The notes beneath the pieces were generated by a model. It was not told the DNA's origin. It searched no databases and saw only the letters and a list, made by a program, of their open reading frames with translations. From assembly GCA_024703855.1 (NCBI GenBank), contig CP087965.1:4890001-4954000 (forward strand): 64,000 nucleotides of DNA. Direction: 5' to 3'. The stretch's first letter is position 1. Each line of letters starts with the position of its first letter. Position numbers and translations under genes: made by a program. This stretch comes from Polaromonas sp. P2-4 (GTDB lineage: Bacteria; Pseudomonadota; Gammaproteobacteria; Burkholderiales; Burkholderiaceae_C). Shown in pieces: positions 29,106 to 39,169 of this stretch.

Positions 29106-29134
29106 TTTGCATCAATAATTATAAATGATGTAAA
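29106..29134 (+). promoter_or_regulatory. Operator dyad overlapping a predicted promoter of the mutase operon
   Basis: TTTGCATCA and TGATGTAAA form an inverted repeat with 8 of 9 matches separated by 11 bp. A -35-like TTGCAT (29107-29112) and a -10-like TAAACT (29131-29136) with 18-bp spacing overlap it. The mutase start codon is 26 bp further on. Binding by the divergent GntR protein would block RNA polymerase; this is inferred. Confidence 0.5.
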
Positions 29135-29161
29135 CTTTGTAGATTGTCCGAAAAGCGTGCC

Positions 29162-31333
29162 ATGAGCCCCAAAAAACCTTCCCCTCAGCCCGATTTCAAC
29201 CCCGCCAGCCTTGAAGCCTGGGCCAAGTCTGCTGCCAAGTCAGCGCCAGGCGGTGATGTGAATGCGCTGAACTGGCACACGCCAGACGGCATCAGCGTCA
29301 AACCGCTTTACACGGCTGAAGACATCAAAGACCTGCCTTACACCAACACCTTGCCGGGGTTTGAACCCTTTATTCGTGGGCCCCAGGCCACGATGTATGC
29401 GGTGCGACCGTGGACGATTCTGCCAGTACGCTGGCTTTTCAACGGCCGAAGAGTCCAATGCGTTTTACCGCAAGGCGCTGGCCGCTGGCGGGCAGGGCGT
29501 GTCGGTCGCGTTTGACCTGGCCACACACCGCGGCTACGACAGCGACCACCCGCGCGTCACAGGCGACGTCGGCAAGGCCGGCGTGGCGATTGACAGCGTC
29601 GAGGACATGAAAATCCTGTTCGACCAGATCCCGCTCGACAAGGTCAGCGTGTCCATGACCATGAACGGCGCGGTGCTGCCGGTGCTGGCGGGCTATGTGG
29701 TGGCCGCTGAAGAGCAGGGCGTGAGCCAGAACAAGCTAAGCGGAACCATCCAGAACGACATCCTCAAGGAGTTCATGGTTCGTAACACCTATATCTACCC
29801 GCCTGCGCCCAGCATCCGCATCATCGGCGACATCATTGAGTACACGGCGCAAAACATGCCGAAGTTCAACTCGATCAGCATCTCGGGTTACCACATGCAG
29901 GAAGCCGGCGCCAACCAGGCGCTGGAGCTGGCCTTTACGCTGGCTGACGGCAAGGAGTACGTGAAAACGGCGCTGGGCAAGGGCCTGGATGTGGATGAGT
30001 TTGCCGGCCGCCTGAGCTTTTTCTGGGCGATTGGCATGAACTTCTACCTGGAAGTGGCCAAGATCGCGCCGCGCGCCTGCTCTGGTGCCGCATCATGAAG
30101 GGCTTCAATGCCAAATCGCCCAAGAGTTTGATGCTGCGTACCCATTGCCAGACCAGCGGCTGGAGCCTGACCGAGCAGGATCCGTACAACAACGTGGTGC
30201 GCACCACCATTGAGGCGATGGCGGCAGTGTTTGGCGGCACGCAAAGCCTGCACACCAACAGCTTTGACGAGGCGATTGCGCTGCCCACCGAGTTTTCGTC
30301 TCGCATCGCACGCAACACCCAGCTCATCATCCAGGAAGAAACCCACATCACCCATGTGGTCGACCCCTGGGCCGGCAGCTACATGATGGAAAAGCTGACG
30401 CAGGACATGGCCGACGCCGCCTGGGCCATCATTGAAGAGGTCGAGGCCATGGGCGGCATGACCAAAGCCGTGGACAGCGGCTGGGCCAAGCTCAAGATTG
30501 AAGCGGCAGCCGCCGAGAAGCAGGCACGTATTGACAGTGGCAAAGACGTGATCGTCGGCGTCAACAAGTACAAGCTGAAAACCGAAGACGCGATTGAGTC
30601 GCGCTGACATCGACAATGTGGCGGTACGCGACGGACAGATCCTGCGCTTGCACGAAATCAAGAAAAACGCGATACAGCCCAGGTAGAACGGGCGCTGGCT
30701 GCTATTACTTTTGCAGCAGAAAACAATTCAGGTAATTTGCTGGACTTGTCTATTCAGGCGATGCGCCTGCGCGCCACGGTGGGTGAGGTCAGCGATGCAC
30801 TCGAAAAAGTTTACGGGCGCCACCGCGCCGATACACAAAAGGTGACCGGTGTGTATGCAGCTGCTTATGACTCGGCCGAAGGCTGGGAAGCCCTCAAGAC
30901 TGAAATCAACGCCTTCGCTGAAGATCAAGGCCGCCGTCCGCGCGTGATGATTTCAAAATTGGGCCAGGACGGCCATGACCGTGGTGCCAAGGTGGTGGCC
31001 ACGGCCTTTGCCGACCTCGGCTTTGACGTGGACATGGGGCCGTTGTTCCAGACCCCCGAAGAATGCGCCCGCCAGGCGATTGAAAACGACGTGCATGCGG
31101 TCGGAGTTTCAACCTTGGCAGCCGGCCACAAAACGCTGGTGCCCGCCATCATTGACGAGCTTAAAAAGCAGGGGGCCGACGACATCATTGTGTTTGTCGG
31201 CGGTGTGATTCCGCGGCAGGACTACGAGATGTTGTATGAAGCGGGTGTCAAGGGCATTTACGGTCCGGGTACGCCGATTCCGGCCAGTGCCAAGGATGTG
31301 CTGGAGCAGATTAAGGCCGCGGTGAAGGCGTGA
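29162..31333 (+). CDS. scpA: Methylmalonyl-CoA mutase (single-chain, B12-dependent), four frame breaks
   Basis: Converts (R)-methylmalonyl-CoA to succinyl-CoA. About 723 residues. The TIM-barrel part has RQYAGFSTAEESNAFYRKAL, AFDLATHRGYDSDHPRV and VSVSMTMNGAVLPVLAGYV. The C-terminal B12-binding domain has KLGQDGHDRGAKVVATAFAD with the cobalt-ligand His in DGHDRG, then GGVIP. Breaks: T in a CpG at 29421 (TTC-T-GCC), a G lost near 30071, T in a CpG at 30605 (CGC-T-GAC) and a base lost near 30673. Start ATG at 29162; a TTG six codons upstream is possible. It overlaps the next gene by 4 bases. Confidence 0.93.
30673..30717 (+). repeat. Probable palindromic repeat copy e, within the mutase linker
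   Basis: ACAGCCCAGG, GAACGGGCGCTGGCTGC and TATTACTTTTGCAGC match copy a closely, but the terminal dyad is degenerate and the peptide (QVERALAAIT) also fits the normal inter-domain linker of the family. It may be a repeat that was absorbed into the gene, or a chance match. Confidence 0.4.
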
Positions 31334-31803
31334 CCCAGGCCATGCTCTCGCTTGCCCCTGTTGCTGCCGGCGACTTCGACGAGATGGTGGCAATTCGCAT
31401 TGAGGCCCTGGGCGAAAGTCTTGAGCGCTTGGGGCGCTTTGATCCGGTTCGTGCGCGCGAGCGCCTGGCTGCTGGATTCGCGCCGGAACACATGCGACAC
31501 ATTGTGGTGGACGGCCAGCGTGTGGGCTACATCACGCTGCGTCCGGCATCCGGGCAGGCGCCGCGCGCTTTGCAGCTGGATCACTTGTACGTTCGGCCCG
31601 TTTCCCAAAGCTGTGGCATCGGCGCATGGGCGCTGGATTGGGCAAAGGCGCAAGCTGCACTTCAGGACTGTGACATCACATTGTCTGCACTGAAACAAAG
31701 CGCAGCCAACCGCTTTTACCTGCGCCATGGGTTCGTTCAGGTCGGTGAAAGCGAGTTTGATCTGGATTACCGCTGGTACCGACCGTGCGGAGTGCTGGCG
31801 TGA
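31330..31803 (+). CDS. GNAT-family N-acetyltransferase in the mutase operon
   Basis: Intact, 157 residues, GTG start. N-terminal LAPVAAGDFDEMVAIRIEAL, acetyl-CoA binding region LDHLYVRPVSQSCGIGAWAL (a variant of the R/Q-x-x-G-x-G/A loop) and the typical end NRFYLRHGFVQVGESEFDLD. It overlaps the mutase by 4 bases and meaB by 4 bases, so it is translated with them. The target is unknown; a protein- or small-molecule acylase linked to the acyl-CoA pathway is possible. Confidence 0.82.
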   Translation: MTQAMLSLAPVAAGDFDEMVAIRIEALGESLERLGRFDPVRARERLAAGFAPEHMRHIVVDGQRVGYITLRPASGQAPRALQLDHLYVRPVSQSCGIGAWALDWAKAQAALQDCDITLSALKQSAANRFYLRHGFVQVGESEFDLDYRWYRPCGVLA

Positions 31804-32827
31804 GCGCGCTCGAGTCGATTATTCACGGCGCGGCTCTGGCCCAACGCCGCGCCATCGCCAAAGCCATCACCCTGCTCGAATCCACCCGCACCGACCACCG
31901 CGCACAAGGCGACGAACTGCTGACGGCCTTGCTGCCGCACACCGGCAAGGCCTTTCGCCTTGGCATCAGCGGCGTGCCCGGCGTCGGTAAATCGACCTTT
32001 ATTGAGGTGCTGGGCCTTTACCTCATCGCGCAGGGGCACCGCGTGGCCGTGCTCACGATTGACCCGTCGTCTACCGTCTCCGGCGGCTCCATCCTCGGTG
32101 ACAAGACGCGCATGGAAAAGTTGTCGGTGCACGAGCGCGCCTACATCCGCCCCAGCCCGTCAAGCGGCACGCTGGGCGGTGTCGCTGAAAAAACCCGTGA
32201 GGCCATGCTGGTGTGCGAGGCGGCGGGGTACGACGTGGTGATTGTCGAAACCGTGGGCGTGGGCCAGTCTGAGACCGCCGTGGCCAATATGACCGACATG
32301 TTTGTGCTGATGCAACTGCCCAATGCCGGTGACGATTTGCAGGCCATCAAAAAGGCGTGATGGAGCTGGCCGACCTGGTGATCATCAACAAGGCCGACAT
32401 TGACGCCGATGCCGCGATGCGGGCCGAGGCGCAAATCACGTCCGCCATGCGCCTGTTTGGTCTGGTGAATAACGCCATGGGCAGTGCTCAGGCTGCCAAC
32501 TACGACAAGCAGTGGCACCCCCAGGTGATCCAGCTCAGTGCGCTGCACAACAAAGGCGTCGATGCTTTCTGGGCGGCGGTGACGCAGTTCAAAAACCTGC
32601 AAACGGCCAACGGCAGGCTGGCCGCGCGCCGCCAGCATCAGTCGTTGTCGTGGATGTGGGAGCGTATTGACGCGGGGCTGAAGCAGGCGTTCCGGCACGA
32701 CCCGGCGGTTAGCGCCATGCTGCCGACATTGATGGTACAGGTTGAAAGCGGTCGTATTCCTGCCTCAACTGCGGCACGAAATCTGCTTGCAGCCCAATCA
32801 GGACGGGCGCAAGCAGCTATTAAATAA
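31800..32827 (+). CDS. meaB: MeaB/ArgK-type GTPase chaperone of methylmalonyl-CoA mutase, one frame break
   Basis: G protein that loads and protects B12 in the mutase. About 343 residues from the GTG at 31800. Walker A GVPGVGKSTFIEVLG, switch block DPSSTVSGGSILGDKTRM, ETVGVGQSE and NKADID are all present. The frame breaks near 32355, where one G is lost after AAAAA (LQAIKK-GVMELADL). The C-terminal SGRAQAAIK and the TAA stop come from a copy of the palindromic repeat. It is next to pccB, 32 bp downstream. Confidence 0.92.
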
Positions 32828-32832
32828 ATAGC
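32787..32832 (+). repeat. Palindromic repeat copy f, forming the meaB 3' end
   Basis: CAGCCCAATCAGGACGGGCG, CAAGCAGC and the dyad GCTATTAAATAAATAGC closely match copy a. The meaB stop codon TAA lies inside the dyad. The peptide encoded, SGRAQAAIK, is read in the same frame as in pgeF. Confidence 0.8.
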
Positions 32833-32859
32833 ATCTACAAAGAGCAAAGAAGGTAAACC

Positions 32860-34389
32860 ATGCAAGACATCCTCGAACAACTCGAAAAAAAGCGCGGCAG
32901 CTGATTGGGTGGTGGCCAGAAGCGCATTGACGCGCAACATGGCAAAGGCAAGCTCACCGCGCGTGAGCGGCTGGAGCTGCTGCTCGACGAAGGCACGTTT
33001 GAAGAGTGGGACATGTTTGTCGAGCACCGCTGCACCGACTTTGGCATGCAGGACAACAAGATTCCGGGCGACGGCGTGGTCACCGGCTACGGCATGATCA
33101 ATGGTCGCTTGGTGTTTGTCTTCAGCCAGGACTTCACCGTGTTTGGTGGCGCCTTGTCCGAAGCCCACGCCGAGAAAATCTGCAAGGTGATGGACCAGGC
33201 CATGAAGGTCGGCGCGCCGGTGATTGGCCTGAACGACTCGGGCGGTGCACGCATTCAGGAGGGTGTGGCTTCGCTGGGCGGTTATGCCGATGTGTTTCAG
33301 CGCAACGTGATGGCCAGCGGCGTGATTCCGCAAATCAGCATGATCATGGGCCCCAGCGCCGGTGGCGCGGTGTATTCGCCCGCCATGACCGACTTCATTT
33401 TCATGGTCAAAGACAGCTCCTACATGTTTGTGACCGGCCCCGAAGTCGTCAAAACAGTCACGCACGAAGAGGTGAGCGCCGAGGAGTTGGGTGGCGCGAT
33501 CTCGCACACCACCAAAAGCGGCGTGGCCGATCTGGCCTTTGAAAACGATGTAGAAGCCTTGCTGATGCTGCGCCGGCTTTACAACTACCTGCCGCTGAAC
33601 AACCGTGAAAAAGCCCCGGTGCGTCCCAGCGCCGACCCGGCCGGCCGCATGGACCTGAGCCTGGACACGCTGGTGCCCGAGAACCCGAACAAGCCTTACG
33701 ACATGAAAGAGCTGATCGTCAAGACGGTGGACGACGGCGACTTTTTCGAGATCCAGCCCGAGTACGCCAAAAACATCATCATCGGCTTTGCCCGCATGGA
33801 AGGCCAGTCGGTCGGCATCGTCGCCAACCAGCCGCTGGTGCTGGCGGGCTGCCTGGACATCAAAAGCTCGATCAAGGCGGCGCGTTTTGTGCGTTTTTGC
33901 GACGCCTTCAACATCCCGGTGATTACGTTTGTTGATGTGCCCGGCTTCATGCCCGGCACCAGCCAGGAGTACGGCGGCATCATCAAGCACGGTGCCAAGC
34001 TGCTCTACGCCTATGCCGAGTGCACCGTGCCCAAGATCACGGTCATTACCCGCAAGGCCTATGGCGGAGCCTACGACGTGATGAGCTCCAAGCACTTGCG
34101 CGGTGATGTCAACTTTGCCTGGCCCAACGCAGAGATTGCGGTCATGGGGGCCAAGGGCGCGGTGGAGATCATCTTCCGCGAAGACAAGGGCGACCCGGCC
34201 AAGCTGGCGGCCAAGGAAGCCGAGTACAAAGCCCGCTTTGCCAACCCCTTTGTCGCCGGCGCACGCGGCTTTATCGACGACGTGATCCTGCCGCACGAAA
34301 CGCGCAAACGCATTTGCCGTTCGCTGGTGATGCTGCGTGACAAGAAGATTGAGAACCCGTGGCGCAAGCACGGGAATATTCCGCTGTGA
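32860..34389 (+). CDS. pccB: Propionyl-CoA carboxylase beta chain, in-frame TGA near the start
   Basis: Carboxyltransferase half that transfers CO2 from biotin to propionyl-CoA. About 509 residues. After MQDILEQLEKKRGS an in-frame TGA (32902-32904) interrupts the sequence, then LGGGQKRIDAQHGKGKLTAR continues in the same frame; homologs have Arg or Ala-Arg there. The crotonase-like core includes GASHTTKSG-type AISHTTKSGVADLA, IMGPSAGGAVYSPA and TRKAYGGAYDVMSSKHL. A restart at a downstream TTG (32905) is possible but an error (CGA to TGA, or paired indels) is more likely. It lies between meaB and a hydrolase gene. Confidence 0.93.
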
Positions 34390-34423
34390 TGCAAATTGCC
34401 AAAACCATGAGCGTTCCTTTGAC

Positions 34424-35381
34424 ATGGCCAGCCTGAGCACCTGGCTTGACGCCGAACTGGCCGCGGGGCCCGTCAAGCAACATCTTCAAATTCAACCCCC
34501 TGCGCTAAACACGCGGTGGCTGCAGACACCCGCCGGGACGATTCGCGTATTTGACTCTGAGGGTGACAAGCCTTGCGTTGTCATGGCCCCCGACGGCCCG
34601 AACGTGCTTGAGCATTACCAGGGCTTGTTCTCCTTGTTGGCGCCTGCAGGTGCGCGTGGTGTGTTTTGACATGCCGGGCTTTGGATTTTCAGCGCCGAGT
34701 GCAGCGTATGACCACTCGCTGGAACAAGGCGCAGCGGCCATCCTCTCGGTTCTGGATCAGCTGAATATCGCCAAAGCGACGCTGGCCTTGAGTTGTGCCA
34801 ATGGGTTCTACGCAATGCGGGTGGCGCAGCGCGCACCGCATCGTGTCGCCAGTCTTTTGTTGTCACAAACGCCATCAGTCGAGGCCATGCACCGCTGGAC
34901 CGAGCGGGTCGTGCCACGGCCTTTGACGGTGCCCGTGCTGGGGCAGGTGGTGAGTCGGGTATTTCGGCAAAAAATGGCGGAGTCCTGGTACCGCATTGCA
35001 TTACCCAAGACGACCGACGGCGCGCCATTTCAACAAACGGCTCGCCACGCCTTGCGCTGCGGTGGCTGCTTTAGTCTGGCTGGCGTGGTGCAAGGTTTGA
35101 TACGCGAGTCCGTCGATGCCACCCAAGGTATCAGCACGCCCTGCACCGTGCTGTGGGGCAGTCAAGACCGCTCGCATCGGCTGACTGACCCGCTGGCCAT
35201 CCTGCGCGATGCGCCGCATGCCGAGGTCGTTCGGTTTGACGATTGTGGTCATTTCCCTGATCTGGAAAGCCCGCAACGGTTCGTTCAGACGCTTTTGTCA
35301 CAGATGGCCCGTTACACGCGCTTGAAATTGCCCTGCCCAACAACTCACCATGCCCAAAGCCGAAACCGCTGCCTTCGCTAA
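34424..35381 (+). CDS. Alpha/beta-hydrolase in the propionyl-CoA carboxylase cluster, one frame break
   Basis: About 318 residues, start ATG at 34424. Fold markers: VVMAPDGPNVLEHYQGLFSL (oxyanion region), VRVVCFDMPGFGFSAPSAAY, a nucleophile elbow LALSCANGFYAMRVA (A-x-S-x-A rather than the usual G-x-S-x-G), acid around LWGSQDRSHRLTDP and His in FDDCGHFPDLESP. The frame breaks at 34648, where an A is inserted in a CpG (CCTGC-A-GGTG). A thioesterase or ester hydrolase role linked to the pathway is possible. The next gene's start overlaps its 3' end by 32 bases. Confidence 0.75.
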
Positions 35382-35646
35382 AGTCTTGACGGATATTCCG
35401 AACATTGGCACGTCGATTGCGCAAGACCTGCATTCGGTCGGCATCAACACGCCGGCGGATGTGGCACACATGGACCCGCTGGCGGTGTTTGAAGCCTTGC
35501 GCACCCCCATGGGCCATCGCCACGACCCCTGTGTACTCGATACCTTTATGGCGGCCAAAAAATTCATGAACGGTGGCCCACGCCAACCTTGGTGGGACTT
35601 CACGGCAGAGCGCAAGGCGCTGCTGGCAAAACACGATAGGAGATAA
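35350..35646 (+). CDS. Helix-hairpin-helix Cdd1-like protein (Pathogenicity locus family)
   Basis: Intact, 98 residues. It begins MPKAETAAFAKVLTDIPNIG; IPNIGTSIAQDLHSVGINTP is a helix-hairpin-helix-like motif of the Cdd1 family (PF11731 by my recollection), followed by ALRTPMGHRHDPCVLDTFMA. Such small proteins occur in many genomes with no set function. It sits directly before pccA (2 bp), so it is co-transcribed with the carboxylase. Confidence 0.75.
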   Translation: MPKAETAAFAKVLTDIPNIGTSIAQDLHSVGINTPADVAHMDPLAVFEALRTPMGHRHDPCVLDTFMAAKKFMNGGPRQPWWDFTAERKALLAKHDRR

Positions 35647-35648
35647 AT

Positions 35649-37695
35649 ATGTTTACGAAAATACTAATTGCAAACCGTGGCGAAATCGCCTGCCGCGTCA
35701 TCCTGACCGCCCGCAAGATGGGCATCAAAACCGTCGCCGTCTATTCCGACGCCGACAAGGATGCGCGCCATGTCGAGCTGGCCGACGAAGCCGTCAACAT
35801 CGGCCCGGCACCCAGCCGCGACAGCTATTTGCAGGCCGAGAAAATCATTGCGGCCTGCAAGCAGACGGGTGCGCAGGCCGTGCATCCCGGCTATGGTTTT
35901 TGAGCGAGAACGCGGCGTTCTCGAAACGGGTGGAAGAAGAAGGCATCATTTTCATCGGCCCCAAGCACTATTCGATTGCCGCGATGGGCGACAAGATTGA
36001 ATCCAAAAAACTGGCGGGCGCAGCAGGGGTCAACTGCATTCCGGGCGTGAACGATGCGATTGAAAGCGCCGAAAAGGCGGTGGAAATTGCCCAAGGCATC
36101 GGCTACCCGGTGATGATCAAGGCCAGTGCGGGCGGCGGCGGCAAGGGCTTGCGTGTGGCCTTTAACGACAAGGAAGCGCTGGAAGGCTTTACCTCTTGCC
36201 GCAATGAGGCGCGCAACAGCTTTGGCGATGACCGCGTTTTCATCGAGAAGTTTGTCGAAGAGCCCCGCCACATCGAGATTCAGCTGGTGGGTGACAGCCA
36301 CGGCAATGTGGTCTACCTGAACGAACGTGAATGCTCCATCCAACGCCGCCACCAGAAGGTGATTGAAGAGGCCCCATCGCCCTTCATCAGCGATGCCACG
36401 CGCAAGGCCATGGGCGAGCAGGCCGTGGCGCTGGCCAAGGCGGTGAAATACCAGAGCGCCGGCACGGTGGAGTTTGTGGTCGGCAAGGACCAGAGTTTTT
36501 ATTTTCTGGAGATGAACACCCGCCTGCAGGTCGAGCACCCGGTGACCGAGTGCATCACCGGGCTGGATCTGGTCGAGCTGATGATTCGGGTGGCGGCCGG
36601 TGAAAAGCTGCCGATCGAGCAAAAGACGTGCAGCGCAATGGCTGGGCGATGGAGTGCCGCATCAATGCGGAAGACCCGTTCCGCAGTTTTCTTCCTTCGA
36701 CCGGACGCCTCGTGCGCTTTCAGCCGCCCAAGGAAACGATGTTTGCGGCGGACACCTCGCAGCTCATGGGCGTGCGGGTCGACACCGGCGTGCAGGACGG
36801 CGGCGAGATTCCGATGTATTACGACTCGATGATTGCCAAGCTGATCGTGCACGGCAAAGACCGGCTGGACGCCATTGCCAAAATGCGCGAGGCGCTCAAC
36901 GGTTTTGTGATTCGCGGCATCAGCAGCAACATCCCGTTTCAGGCGGCCCTGTTGGCGCACCCGAAATTTGTCGTGGGTGACTTCAATACCGGCTTCATTG
37001 CCGAGAACTACGGCACGGGTTTTCATGCCGAAGATGTGCCGCACGATGACCCGGACTTTCTGGTGGCACTGGCGGCCTATGTAAACCGCCGCATGCTGGG
37101 CCGGGCCGCGGGTATCAGCGGTCAGTTGCCGGGCCATGGCGTGATGGTAGGCGAGGAGTTTGTGGTCATCGGCCTGGGGGCAGGCGGGCAGAACACGCCG
37201 CAGGCGGCGCTGGTGCGGGATTATCAGGCTGAATTGGGCTCTAGCCGCGTAGATACGGGCGTTAGTAGCTATGAAATTTGTAGCAACTGGCATTTGGGCG
37301 GCGCCCGCATCCGCGGCACGGTCAATGGCCAGCCCTTTGCTGCGCAGGTTGAGCGCGGCGTGGGCCGCAACCCGCTGGCCATCCGCATTGCGCACAACGG
37401 CACACGGCTCGATGCGTTGGTGCTGTCACCGCGCGCGGCCCAGCTCCATGCGTTGATGCCTTTCAAGGCGCCACCCGACATGAGCCGTTATGTGCTGTCG
37501 CCCATGCCCGGCTTGCTGGTCGAAGTCGCCGTGCAGCCCGGCCAGAAGGTGCAGGCCGGCGAGCGTGTGGCGGTGATCGAAGCGATGAAGATGGAAAACG
37601 TGCTGTTTGCAACCGCTGACGGCGTGGTCGGCAAGGTGCTTGCAGCCAAGGGCGAGTCGCTGACGGTGGATCAGCCGATCGTGGAGTTCGCATGA
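35649..37695 (+). CDS. pccA: Propionyl-CoA carboxylase alpha chain (biotin carboxylase + biotin carrier), two frame breaks
   Basis: About 682 residues. The biotin carboxylase part has MFTKILIANRGEIACRVILT, ATP-grasp KASAGGGGKGLRVAF and NTRLQVEHPVTE. The C-terminal biotinyl site is AMKMENV with the modified Lys near residue 649. Breaks: a T lost near 35900 (HPGYGF-LSENAAF) and an A lost near 36625 (PIEQK-DVQRNGWAM). Between the carboxylase and carrier domains, the BT linker contains GSSRVDTGVSSYEICSN, encoded by a palindromic repeat copy (37236-37284). It overlaps the epimerase gene by 4 bases. Confidence 0.93.
37236..37284 (+). repeat. Palindromic repeat copy g, in frame within pccA
   Basis: GGGCTCTAGCC, GATACGGGCGTTAGTAGC and CTATGAAATTTGTAGC follow the family pattern. 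The copy is read in a different frame from copies a, f and i, giving SRVDTGVSSYEI. The phoH copy uses this same frame (SPVDTDAASYKK). Confidence 0.75.
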
Positions 37696-38174
37696 TGAGC
37701 AACCGTCCCTTTAAAGTCCTTGGCATCCAGCAAATCGCCATCGGCGCGCCCAGCAAAGACCGGCTGCGCACCTTGTGGGTGGACATGCTGGGCCTCGAAG
37801 TCACCGGCAACTTCGTCAGTGAACGCGAAAACGTCGACGAAGACATTTGCGCCATTGGCAGCGGCCCGTTCAAGGTCGAGGTCGATTTGATGCAGCCCCT
37901 GAGCATGGACAAAAAGCCCGCGGTGCACACCACGCCGCTGAACCACGTCGGGCTGTGGATTGACGACCTGCCCAAGGCCGTTGAATGGCTGACTGCTCAA
38001 GGCGTGCGTTTTGCCCCGGGCGGTATCCGCAAGGGGGCCGCAGGTTTTGACATCTGCTTTTTGCACCCCAAATCAAACGACGAATTTCCTGTGTCGGGCG
38101 AGGGCGTTTTAATTGAAATGGTGCAGGCGCCGCCCGAGGTGATCAAGGCTTTTTCTGCCTTGGCTGCAACCTGA
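37692..38174 (+). CDS. VOC-family protein, probable methylmalonyl-CoA epimerase
   Basis: Intact, 160 residues, with two vicinal-oxygen-chelate modules: IQQIAIGAPSKDRLRTLWVD with the first metal His replaced by a Gln/Ile context, then TPLNHVGLWIDDLPKAVEWL, and the C-terminal Glu in GVLIEMVQAP. Position immediately after pccA (4-base overlap) and in the mutase cluster supports the epimerase that interconverts (S)- and (R)-methylmalonyl-CoA. Because the usual first HxG metal ligand is not obvious, a related glyoxalase-like role remains possible. Confidence 0.78.
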   Translation: MMSNRPFKVLGIQQIAIGAPSKDRLRTLWVDMLGLEVTGNFVSERENVDEDICAIGSGPFKVEVDLMQPLSMDKKPAVHTTPLNHVGLWIDDLPKAVEWLTAQGVRFAPGGIRKGAAGFDICFLHPKSNDEFPVSGEGVLIEMVQAPPEVIKAFSALAAT

Positions 38175-38203
38175 GCGCCTGAGCGTCAGGCTCAGCCAAA
38201 AGC

Positions 38204-39119
38204 TCAAGTCATAGGCTTGGGCGCGTTCTGGTGCAAATAGTCGGTGAACGCACGCAAACCGCGCGTGAGGTATTTGTCCTTGTGAAGCACCAGGTGCAGC
38301 GGGCGCACCAGCGGCGGCAAACCTTCGCGCAGTGCCACCAGCGTGCCGCGCGCAATGTCATCGCCGACCACATGCCATGACAGGCAGCTCACGCCAAAGC
38401 CGCTCATCACCGCGCGCTTGATGGCTTCGGCGTTACCTGAGTTCGAGCGCAAAGCGCAGCGGGCCCAGATGCGGCATCAAGCGCTCTTCGATGATCTCGC
38501 GCGTGCCCGAGCCTGGCTCTCGCACCACCCAGTCCGCATCGCGCAGCGCGGCTGCGCTGGGGCTGCCTGGGCTGGTGCGAGCCAGCGCATGCGACGGGCT
38601 GACCACCACCACCATTTCGTCATCGCCCCAATGCGTACTGATCAAATCGCTACCTTGGCAGTGGCCTTCGACCAAGCCGATGTCGGCCTCGAATTTCAGC
38701 AAGGCCTGCAGCGCCTCGCGGGTGTTGCCAATGCGCATGTCCAGCGCACACGGCCCGCTTTGCGCGTTGTGAAAACCGGCCAGCAGGGCTGGCAGGATGT
38801 AGCTGCCAATGGTGTTGCTGGCCGCCACACGCAACTGCACGCCCGATGGCAGTGTCAGGTCCTCCAGTTCATGGGCCTGGTCCAGCAGCGACAGCGCCCG
38901 TGGAAACTGCATTCGGCCCGTTTCATTGATCACCAGCCGCCGCCCGAAGCGGTCAAACAGCGCGCTGCCCAGCGCTTGTTCCAGATCAGCCAGCGCGCCA
39001 CTGACCGCTGATTGCGACAGCGCCAGTTCATCGGCGGCCCCGACGGTGGTGCCATGCCGTGCCACGGCGACAAAAACCGAGAGCTGGCGCAGCGTGAGAC
39101 GAAGAGGGTGAGCTTTCAT
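38204..39119 (-). CDS. LysR-family regulator (CysB/CbbR-like), one frame break
   Basis: About 305 residues. Helix-turn-helix: LTLRQLSVFVAVARHGTTVG and LSQSAVSGALADLEQALGSA; the effector domain has VREPGSGTREIIEERL, typical of LysR proteins of the CbbR type. The frame breaks at 38438, where a T is inserted in a CpG (plus strand ACC-T-GAG; coding CTC-A-GGT); removing it joins RFALELGNAEAIKRAVMSG. It is divergent from a PSE-family exporter gene with about 50 bp between, so it probably controls the exporter and the desulfhydrase behind it. Confidence 0.86.
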
Positions 39120-39169
39120 ATCGTTAATACAGATAAGTAATACTCATATTACTGATTTTACTTATTTGG

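Noticed and set aside
29162..31333. Programmed ribosomal frameshifting in the mutase and other genes
   Set aside because: The breaks are of both signs, several per gene, in house-keeping genes that are never frameshifted in relatives, and lack the usual slippery heptamer plus pseudoknot.
32638..34476. 612-codon open frame on the minus strand, antisense to pccB
   Set aside because: It is the mirror of GC-rich pccB codons; the plus-strand protein is a clear carboxyltransferase, and the antisense protein has no recognisable family.
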